DNA from: Tessaracoccus flavescens
GTDB taxonomy: Bacteria > Actinomycetota > Actinomycetes > Propionibacteriales > Propionibacteriaceae
Length of the DNA: 5,135 nucleotides
Reading direction: 5' to 3'
Assembly: GCA_020741375.1 (NCBI GenBank)
Contig: DYZF01000017.1
Location: 1 to 5,135, forward strand
Positions 1 through 5,135 of the stretch are shown here, one piece after another (position 1 is the first letter of the stretch; each line of letters opens with the position of its first letter). A program made the translations under genes and the position numbers. The notes under the pieces are model-generated. The model was not told the origin of the DNA, made no database searches, and was given only the letters and a program-made list of their open reading frames with translations.

Positions 1-1721
1 ACTACACGTTCCCGGATGTGCTCGACGTCGACCGCTACGTCATCGACGGCAAGCCGACCGACGCCGTCGTCGCGGTGCGTGAGCTGGACCTCAACTCCGT
101 GGAGTCCGGTGACACGTGGAACAACCGCCGCACCGTCTACACCCACGGCTACGGCATGGTCGCCGCCTACGGCAACCAGCGCCTGCCCAACGGTGAGCCC
201 GTGTTCGTCTCCGGTGGCATCCCCACCGTCGGCACACTGCCCGAGCACGAGCCACGGATCTACTTCGGCGAGCGTACCGACTACTACGTCGTCGTCGGCG
301 CCCCCGAGGGCGCAGATCCCGTGGAGCTGGATACGCCGTCGGGCGGTGAGAACCGCAGCGAGTCGCTGTACACCTACGAGGGCGTGGGCGGCGTGGACGT
401 CGGCAACTTCGTGACCCGAGCCGCGTTCGCGATCCGTTTCGGCGACATCAACCTCATGCTCTCGGACCGCGTCAACGAAGAATCGCGCATCCTGCACAAC
501 CGCATCCCGGCCCAGCGGGTTCAGGAGGCGGCGCCGTGGCTGACCGTCGATTCCGATCCGTACCCCAGCGTCGTCGATGGCCGGATCGTGTGGATCCTCG
601 ACGCCTACACCACCGCAGACACCTTCCCGAACTCGCAGCGGGTGGACTGGACGCAGTCGATCTCCGACTCCCGGACCGCAGCCGATCGCCTCCTGCTTGG
701 CCAGCAGGTCAACTACGTCCGCAACTCGGTCAAGGCCGTGGTGGATGCCTACGACGGCACCGTCACCCTCTACGAGTGGGACGAGGAGGATCCCGTCTTG
801 AAGACGTGGTCCAAGGTGTTCCCAGGCGTGGTGACGCCGAAGGATCAGATTTCACCCGCGCTCCTGGAGCACCTGCGCTACCCGCAGGACATGTTCAAGG
901 TGCAGCGCGAGATCCTCGGGCGCTATCACACCACCAACCCCAACACGTGGTTCCAGCAGAGCGACATCTGGCAGGTCCCGAACGATCCGGTGCGCGGCAG
1001 CGGGCAGACGGCCAGCAAGGAGCCGCCGTACTTCCTGACGATTCGCTGGCCCGGTGACCAGAAGGCGCACTTCTCCAACACCACCGTGTTCGTGCCTAAG
1101 GACCGCGAGAACCTCAGCGTCTACATGGCCGTCAACGCCGATGCAACGAGCGACGAGTATGGACGCATGCGCGTGCTGAAGCTCTCGGACGCCAAACAGA
1201 TCGCCGGCCCCGGACAGACCTACAACTTCATCCAGACCAACCCGATGGTCGCGGACCGGCTGCTGCCGTTCAACAGACAGGGGGCTTCAGCGTCAGCCAT
1301 CTTCGGCAACCTCCTGACGCTCCCGTTGGGTGGCGGCCTGCTCTACGTTCAGCCGATCTACACCCAAACCACCGCGACGAGCGGCTCGTATCCGGCGCTG
1401 CGGTTCATCGTGGTGCGCTTCGGTGAGGAGATCGGTATCGGTGACACGCTGCAGGCCGCCCTCGATCAGGTGTTCAAGGGTGACGCAGGCGCCGATACCG
1501 GCGAGCAGGCCAACCCGGATACCCCGGTGCCGCCGTCGGGTGGCGAGCCGGTGGAAGTCGACGCCCAAGAGCGGGCGCGTACCTTGCTGAACGAGGCGGA
1601 GACTCTCTTGGAGACCGCCGATGCGGCACTCCGCGAGGGAGACCTGGGCGCCTACCAGGATCGGGTCAAGGAAGCCGAGGCGAAGATCGTCGAGGCCGCC
1701 AAGGCGCTCGATGAGGGCTAA
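1..1721 (+). CDS. UPF0182 family membrane protein, C-terminal part (5' end outside window)
   Basis: The reading frame is open from the first complete codon (position 3) to the TAA at 1719-1721, giving 572 visible residues. There is no start here: the GTG at 18 lies inside the coding frame. Family assignment is by recognition of conserved UPF0182/COG1615 blocks: SDPYPSVVDGRIVWILDAYT around residues 184-204, a block with NYVRNSVKAVVDAYDGTV near 237-254, HLRYPQDMFKVQREIL near 290-305, and GGGLLYVQPIYTQ near 445-457. Family members are usually about 900-1000 residues, with several N-terminal membrane helices followed by a large domain outside the membrane; what is seen here is that soluble domain, with no membrane segment. 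After the core comes a Pro/Gly-rich acidic linker (about 500-520) and a charged helical tail (about 521-572). The molecular function of the family is not established. The gene converges with the M16 gene and overlaps it by four bases. Confidence 0.93.
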   Translation, partial: YTFPDVLDVDRYVIDGKPTDAVVAVRELDLNSVESGDTWNNRRTVYTHGYGMVAAYGNQRLPNGEPVFVSGGIPTVGTLPEHEPRIYFGERTDYYVVVGAPEGADPVELDTPSGGENRSESLYTYEGVGGVDVGNFVTRAAFAIRFGDINLMLSDRVNEESRILHNRIPAQRVQEAAPWLTVDSDPYPSVVDGRIVWILDAYTTADTFPNSQRVDWTQSISDSRTAADRLLLGQQVNYVRNSVKAVVDAYDGTVTLYEWDEEDPVLKTWSKVFPGVVTPKDQISPALLEHLRYPQDMFKVQREILGRYHTTNPNTWFQQSDIWQVPNDPVRGSGQTASKEPPYFLTIRWPGDQKAHFSNTTVFVPKDRENLSVYMAVNADATSDEYGRMRVLKLSDAKQIAGPGQTYNFIQTNPMVADRLLPFNRQGASASAIFGNLLTLPLGGGLLYVQPIYTQTTATSGSYPALRFIVVRFGEEIGIGDTLQAALDQVFKGDAGADTGEQANPDTPVPPSGGEPVEVDAQERARTLLNEAETLLETADAALREGDLGAYQDRVKEAEAKIVEAAKALDEG

Positions 1722-1726
1722 TCGAG
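1707..1726. repeat. Inverted repeat spanning the two convergent stop codons
   Basis: CTCGAT (1707-1712) and ATCGAG (1721-1726) form a perfect 6-bp stem with an 8-base loop that contains the shared stop codons of the UPF0182 and M16 genes. No T-run follows on either strand, so it is not a typical intrinsic terminator. It could be a weak bidirectional pause or end-protecting hairpin, or chance. Confidence 0.3.
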
Positions 1727-3028
1727 GCTGACTACCTCGGCTTCGAGACCAAGGGCCGTCAGGGCCGGCACGATCTCGCCCGCATCGCCCGTGACGGCGA
1801 TGGTGAGCCGCTCCGGGGTGATCGTCTCGCGAAAGGCGGCGGTCGCGTCGTCGGCAGTGACCCGTGCGAGGTCTGCGAAGTGCTGGGCGAGATAGTCCGT
1901 CGTCAGACCGGCTGCCGCGAGCGCTGAGGCTTGGGCGACGATGTCGGCGGACGTTTCGTTCGCCAAGGGGGCGTAGCGGATCAGGTACTGCTGCGCCTCG
2001 CGAACTTCGGCCTCTGTGAAGGGATCCCTCAGGCTCAGGCCGTCCAGAAGTCGGGCGACGGCGTCACCCACCACGTCCGTGCGGACGCTGCCGCCCACGT
2101 GGAACTGCCCCTGCACCACGTCTGCGGCGAAGCCTCCGTTGATGCCGTAGGTGTAACCCAACCGCTCGCGCAATTCGAGATTGAGCCGACTGGCGAAGGC
2201 GCCGGCCATCACGTGGCCCGCGACGCGCAGCGCCGGCCAGCGGATGTCGGTTCGGCCCACGCTGCGGGTGGCGATGCCGACGGTGGCCTGGACAGCATCG
2301 CGCTGATCGACCACGACGACTCGGGATGGTTGCGCTGGGGCGGCCACGCGGTCCGACAAGTCGCGGCCAGGGGTCGTCCAGTTCGTCATGGCCCCGAGGG
2401 CCTCGTCGTTGATCACGCCGGCGATCAGCAAGGTGGCGCCCCGCGGAGCATAGGCAGTTGAGTGCCATTCGTGAACGTGGCTCGGCGTGATGGACGCGAG
2501 CGTGTGTGGGGTTCCGCTGGTGGGGGCGCCGTCGCGGTGCGCGCCGTACATCGCGCGCCGGAGGGCCATCCGGTTGGCAGCTCCGGGCGAGGCGAGCTTC
2601 GACGCGTGGTTTGCGACGGCCGCCTCCACGTGGTGCGCCACGTCGCGATCTGTATAGGAGGGTTGGGTCAACACCTCGACGAACAGCGGGAGGACGTCGG
2701 CCAAGCGCCGTGCTGAGGCCTGGCCGCCGAACGTCGTGTAGCGGTGCCGCGTGGTGCCGTGCAGAGCGGCGCCATGGGCGTCCAGCAGTTCGGTGATCCG
2801 CCCGTCAGGGTGGGCACGCGTGCCCTCGTCGATGGCGTGGAGGGCGAGGTTCGCGACGCCCTGCAGCTGTTCCTTCTCGGCGGTCAGGCTGGCCGGGAGG
2901 ACCAACTCGAACGTGGCGATGTGCTGGTGCGGCAGGTCGAACTGCCACACCGTCAGTCCATTGGCGAGGGTGAAGACCTCCGGACGCGGGAACTGCCATG
3001 GGGTGCCATCGAGGACGTGCGGCTTCAT
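1718..3028 (-). CDS. M16 family peptidase-like protein, non-catalytic (R/Y-type) subunit
   Basis: This 436-residue protein has the two-domain M16 (insulinase/pitrilysin-like) layout usual for M16B subunits of about 420-450 residues, with no signal peptide or membrane segment, so it is probably cytosolic. The N-terminal domain begins with the typical LANGLTVWQF stretch (residues 21-30). The zinc motif is degenerate: where the neighbour has HLFEH, this protein has N60-L-A-L63-H64, so the first ligand and the catalytic Glu are gone, and the position of the third ligand is N140. The C-terminal domain retains the family's Arg/Tyr pair in LRERLGYTYG (R287, Y294). I infer that it is the substrate-binding partner of the upstream M16 peptidase rather than an enzyme alone. 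The start at 3028 is supported by an ATGA overlap with the upstream stop, a Shine-Dalgarno sequence 7 nt away, and family alignment. The frame stays open much further upstream, but that extension is low-complexity Arg/Pro-rich shadow of the neighbour. Confidence 0.92.
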   Translation of the reverse strand: MKPHVLDGTPWQFPRPEVFTLANGLTVWQFDLPHQHIATFELVLPASLTAEKEQLQGVANLALHAIDEGTRAHPDGRITELLDAHGAALHGTTRHRYTTFGGQASARRLADVLPLFVEVLTQPSYTDRDVAHHVEAAVANHASKLASPGAANRMALRRAMYGAHRDGAPTSGTPHTLASITPSHVHEWHSTAYAPRGATLLIAGVINDEALGAMTNWTTPGRDLSDRVAAPAQPSRVVVVDQRDAVQATVGIATRSVGRTDIRWPALRVAGHVMAGAFASRLNLELRERLGYTYGINGGFAADVVQGQFHVGGSVRTDVVGDAVARLLDGLSLRDPFTEAEVREAQQYLIRYAPLANETSADIVAQASALAAAGLTTDYLAQHFADLARVTADDATAAFRETITPERLTIAVTGDAGEIVPALTALGLEAEVVSLD

Positions 3029-4302
3029 GATGCGTCTCCCTCGGCGCGGTAGTGCAGGTGGTGAGCTCCGGCTGCGGTCAACCAGCGAGCTGCGGATGCC
3101 TGGATTTCCTCGGCGGTGACGGCGAAGACATCGCTCAGGTGACGGTTGACATAGGCCGGATCCCCGTGGGTCAGCCACAGGTCGTTGATCGCGTCTGCGC
3201 GCCCGCTCGTGGTGGCGAGCGCCCACAGGTATTCCCTCTCGAACTGGGCAACGGCCCGCTGGAGTTCGTCCGGGGTGGGGCCATGCTCGGCGAGCGTGGC
3301 GATGGCGCTGAGGATGGCATCGTCGAGGGCCTCCAACGAGACGCCTTCGGCCGGCCGGCCAAGGATGGTGACGATGGACGTCGATGAGCGATGGGGCAGT
3401 GCCGAGGCGTGCACCTCGTGGGCGAGTGGACGGTCTTTCACCAGGGCCCGATGGAGCCTGGAGGCTGTGCCGTCGGTCAGGATCCCGAGCGTGAGATCCA
3501 GGGCGACGAAATCGTGGTCGGCGGCCGGGGGCGCATCCCACGACAGGTAGCTGAGTGAGTGTGGCACGGGTCTGGTGACCAGTGTTCGCTGAGGCTCCAA
3601 AGGTTTGGCAGAGCTGAAGTTACGTTCGGCAGGTCGCGGCGCGGCGCTCAGAGAGCCGAAGTGCTTCTCCACCAACGTGAGCGCCTCGTCGGCGCCCACC
3701 GGACCGCACACGACCAGCCTGGTATTGCTGGGCCGGTACCACGTGTGGAAGAACGAGGCGACGTCGTCGAGGGACGCGGCGTCCAGATCCTCCATCGATC
3801 CGATCGTGAGATGCCCATACGGATGCTCTGGGGAGAAATGTTGTGCGATCAGCAGTTCCAGAAGATCGCCGTAGGGCTGATTGTCGTAGCGCTGGCGCTT
3901 CTCCTCCTTGACCACTTCCCGCTGGGCCTCAAAGTTCTCGGGCGTGATTGCCAAAGACGCGAACCGATCCGCCTCCAACCACAACGCGAGATCCAGTGCA
4001 CCCCCGGGCACAGTCTCGAAGTAGTTGGTGCGATCGCTGGACGTGGTGGCGTTGACGGAGCCACCCAGCGCCTCGATCGTGGCCATGTGCTCGCCGCTGG
4101 CCACGTTGGCGGAGCCTTGGAACATCAGGTGCTCGAACAGGTGGGCGAAGCCGGACTTGTCGATCTGCTCGTCGGCGGAGCCGACCTCCACCCAGAGGTT
4201 GACGGCGACCCCTGGCGCCGCGAAGTCTGGGGCCACGACGATCTCGAGTCCGTTGTCGAGGTGGGCTCGGGTGAGTTCGTAGTGCAGTTCGGAATCCGAC
4301 AT
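3025..4302 (-). CDS. M16 family zinc metallopeptidase, catalytic (HxxEH) subunit
   Basis: This 425-residue protein is a zinc-dependent M16B-type peptidase that probably degrades or trims peptides in the cytosol; no signal peptide is visible. The N-terminus shows the family's LDNGLEIVVAPD stretch (residues 15-26). The inverted zinc motif is intact as H54-L-F-E57-H58, with E57 the expected catalytic base, and the third ligand is expected at E134 (or E133) in EVVKEEKR, about 76 residues later as in the family. The C-terminal domain starts near residue 240; at the positions of the Arg/Tyr pair it has V288 and H295 (SRLHRALVKDRPLAHEV), so that half of the active site is missing. The downstream partner has the opposite pattern, which points to a heterodimer. 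I chose ATG 4302 because it gives the usual short lead before the first strand; ATG 4329 would add nine residues and overlap the DUF1349 gene. No good Shine-Dalgarno precedes 4302, so translation may depend on the upstream gene, which stops 10 nt before. Confidence 0.95.
   Translation of the reverse strand: MSDSELHYELTRAHLDNGLEIVVAPDFAAPGVAVNLWVEVGSADEQIDKSGFAHLFEHLMFQGSANVASGEHMATIEALGGSVNATTSSDRTNYFETVPGGALDLALWLEADRFASLAITPENFEAQREVVKEEKRQRYDNQPYGDLLELLIAQHFSPEHPYGHLTIGSMEDLDAASLDDVASFFHTWYRPSNTRLVVCGPVGADEALTLVEKHFGSLSAAPRPAERNFSSAKPLEPQRTLVTRPVPHSLSYLSWDAPPAADHDFVALDLTLGILTDGTASRLHRALVKDRPLAHEVHASALPHRSSTSIVTILGRPAEGVSLEALDDAILSAIATLAEHGPTPDELQRAVAQFEREYLWALATTSGRADAINDLWLTHGDPAYVNRHLSDVFAVTAEEIQASAARWLTAAGAHHLHYRAEGDAS
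3036..3042 (-). promoter_or_regulatory. Ribosome binding site of the non-catalytic M16 gene
   Basis: Read on the - strand this is GAGGGAG, 7 nt before the ATG at 3028-3026. It lies inside the last codons of the upstream M16 gene and selects this start over the longer open frame. With the ATGA stop/start overlap it suggests both reinitiation and direct ribosome loading. Confidence 0.7.
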
Positions 4303-4312
4303 GCGGGCAAGG

Positions 4313-4897
4313 CTAGTGCAGGGACCCATCTGCCTCGCTGGAGAGCCACTCATGGAAGCGGACAGTCAGCCCTGCGCGGGTGGGGGCGCAGGTGAAAGGG
4401 CCGGCCTGCGTGGTGAGGTGGCCGGGCCAGTACGCGACCCGCACGAGTGCGAGCGGTTCGCCGTCGATTCCCGCCCGAACGGTCAGCGCGTCGTCGCCTC
4501 GTGACACGCGCACGCGCACTCGGCGACCCGCCCACTCGTCGACCGGCGCAACTGACCAATCGGAGTGACCGTGCGTGACCACGGCTCCCACCTGAGGGTG
4601 GCCATCTGCGAACTCGACGCCGGCCTTCACCCACTCCTCCTTGCTCGCGACGACGAAGAGCCCGGCCTGATCGAACTGCTCCCTGAAGTCCGCAGTGAAC
4701 ACGACTTCCATCGCCGTGCCCACCGGCAGGTCGGTGACGAGGGCGTGTTCGGTGTCATGGATGAACCCGTACGACGTGATCCGCCACGCGTCGGACTCCT
4801 CGCGTGCCGTGACGAGCAGGTCGCCGCCGTCATGCTCGACGGCCTTTGGAGGAGTGGTCCATGTCCCAGTGGGCCAAGGAATCAGCGTTGAAGACAT
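4313..4897 (-). CDS. DUF1349 domain protein (concanavalin A-like fold)
   Basis: This 194-residue protein is about the usual length for DUF1349/COG3506, a family predicted to adopt a concanavalin A-like beta-sandwich and often labelled from old annotation as regulation of enolase protein 1. Recognisable blocks are QFDQAGLFVVASKEEWVKAG (residues 74-93) followed directly by VEF, then VVTHGHSDWS (107-116), and a closing GPFTCAPTRAGLTVRFHEW (166-184), which matches the family's typical last strands. No signal peptide or membrane segment is seen. The exact activity is not established; a carbohydrate-related role is inferred only from the fold. It is the first gene of the leftward cluster, and its stop lies 10 nt before the catalytic M16 start. 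The ATG at 4897 has a weak AGGG at 4908-4905, 7 nt upstream, and the MSSTLIPWP... start is plausible for the family. Confidence 0.9.
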   Translation of the reverse strand: MSSTLIPWPTGTWTTPPKAVEHDGGDLLVTAREESDAWRITSYGFIHDTEHALVTDLPVGTAMEVVFTADFREQFDQAGLFVVASKEEWVKAGVEFADGHPQVGAVVTHGHSDWSVAPVDEWAGRRVRVRVSRGDDALTVRAGIDGEPLALVRVAYWPGHLTTQAGPFTCAPTRAGLTVRFHEWLSSEADGSLH

Positions 4898-4923
4898 GGG
4901 GTCACCCTAGCCGCGACCGGGGA

Positions 4924-4929
4924 TATGAT
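4924..4929 (+). promoter_or_regulatory. Candidate -10 element for the aldo/keto reductase gene
   Basis: TATGAT differs from the TATAAT consensus at one position and lies in the A/T-rich part of the divergent spacer. It would place transcription start near 4936 and give a leader of about 26 nt. No convincing -35 box is seen 16-18 nt upstream, so this is tentative. Confidence 0.35.
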
Positions 4930-4949
4930 TTCGGTGACGGACAAAATGT

Positions 4950-4954
4950 AAGGA
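4950..4954 (+). promoter_or_regulatory. Ribosome binding site of the aldo/keto reductase gene
   Basis: AAGGA lies 7 nt before the ATG at 4962, a standard spacing, and fixes that start. Its last three bases are shared with the GGATTGATCC inverted repeat. Confidence 0.7.
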
Positions 4955-4961
4955 TTGATCC

Positions 4962-5135
4962 ATGAAGTATCGCTTCCTCGGTAACTCGGGCCTCAAGGTG
5001 ACCGAGCTCATGTACGGCAACTGGTTGACCCACGGGTCGCAGGTGGAGGCAGAGACCGCGACCGCCTGCGTACATGCAGCGCTCGACGCGGGCATCACGT
5101 CGTTCGATACGGCGGACGTGTACGCCAACACCGAG
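4962..5135 (+). CDS. Aldo/keto reductase, N-terminal part (3' end outside window)
   Basis: The 58 visible codons carry the start of a TIM-barrel NADPH-dependent oxidoreductase of the aldo/keto reductase superfamily, which reduces carbonyl compounds in the cytosol. The beginning MKYRFLGNSGLKVTEL matches the family's first beta hairpin and strand. LDAGITSFDTADVY (residues 41-54) is the second-strand signature, containing two of the four catalytic residues, D49 and Y54; the Lys and His of the tetrad lie beyond the window. The GNWLTHGSQVE stretch (19-29) and FDTADVYA resemble the Kv-beta-like branch of the family, but subfamily and substrate cannot be set from this fragment. Full-length members are about 310-340 residues. 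The gene is divergent from the DUF1349-M16 cluster, so it may share regulation with it, but nothing shows a functional link. Confidence 0.93.
   Translation, partial: MKYRFLGNSGLKVTELMYGNWLTHGSQVEAETATACVHAALDAGITSFDTADVYANTE

Larger units (their letters stand above)
4898..4961. promoter_or_regulatory. Divergent spacer between the DUF1349-M16 cluster and the aldo/keto reductase gene
   Basis: These 64 bases are the only real intergenic region in the window and must carry the promoters of both divergent units if these start here. The right half is clearly richer in A/T than the surrounding genes. For the leftward unit the best I can propose is CTTACA (4952-4947) with TCATAT (4928-4923) at 18 nt spacing, a weak match. 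A ten-base inverted repeat, GGATTGATCC (4952-4961), lies directly before the reductase start and could be an operator half or chance. Confidence 0.45.

Noticed and set aside
536..1057. 173-codon alternative frame inside the UPF0182 gene
   Set aside because: It is Arg/Pro-rich with no domain and overlaps conserved UPF0182 blocks in the true frame.
1736..1747. CTCG-GCTT-CGAG mini-hairpin just inside the M16 gene as a terminator
   Set aside because: The stem is only 4 bp, lies in coding sequence and has no T-run; such stems are common by chance at this GC content.
1931..2461. 176-codon open frame on the + strand opposite the second M16 gene
   Set aside because: The translation has no recognisable family and mirrors the codon pattern of the gene on the other strand.
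1718..3028. Second M16 gene as a decayed pseudogene because its HxxEH is lost
   Set aside because: The frame is full length, the C-terminal R/Y motif is intact, and loss of the zinc site is the known state of one subunit in M16B heterodimers.
3029..3541. Upstream extension of the non-catalytic M16 open frame to give a 607-residue protein
   Set aside because: The extra 171 codons are Arg/Pro/Gly-rich, resemble no family, and lie entirely over the well-supported catalytic M16 gene; the real start is marked by the ATGA overlap and a Shine-Dalgarno.
3559..4395. 278-codon open frame on the + strand opposite the catalytic M16 gene
   Set aside because: It is antisense to a gene with intact catalytic motifs, shows no recognisable domain, and long antisense frames are expected in high-GC coding DNA.
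4907..5131. 74-codon - strand open frame over the spacer and the reductase
   Set aside because: It lies opposite the clear aldo/keto reductase signature and has no family resemblance.

Overview
This is a high-GC, gene-dense window with almost no non-coding DNA. The best guess is an actinobacterial chromosome: GC is roughly two-thirds, a UPF0182 protein of the actinobacterial type is present, and the genes are packed with overlapping start and stop codons. I cannot fix the genus from the sequence. Both ends of the window cut through genes.

Layout from left to right: (1) the C-terminal part of a UPF0182 (COG1615) membrane protein on the + strand, with its N-terminal membrane half outside the window; (2) a three-gene cluster on the - strand, transcribed from right to left: a DUF1349 protein, then an M16 zinc peptidase with an intact HxxEH motif, then a second M16-family protein whose metal site is lost; (3) a 64-base divergent spacer; (4) the first 58 codons of an aldo/keto reductase on the + strand. 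The UPF0182 gene and the last M16 gene converge and share four bases at their stop codons (1718-1721).

The most informative part is the M16 pair. The upstream protein keeps HLFEH and the downstream glutamates but has Val and His where the family's C-terminal Arg/Tyr pair would be. The downstream protein has NLALH and no third-ligand glutamate, but keeps the Arg/Tyr pair. This reciprocal split fits the known heterodimeric M16B architecture, in which one subunit supplies the zinc site and the other the substrate-binding R/Y pair. The two genes are joined by an ATGA overlap, which suggests coupled translation and fixed stoichiometry. The DUF1349 gene ends 10 bases before the catalytic subunit and is probably cotranscribed; its link to the peptidase is unknown.

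I did not find an RNA gene, mobile element, CRISPR array or an obviously new multi-gene system. The window looks like ordinary core or semi-core chromosome with an interesting peptidase pair.
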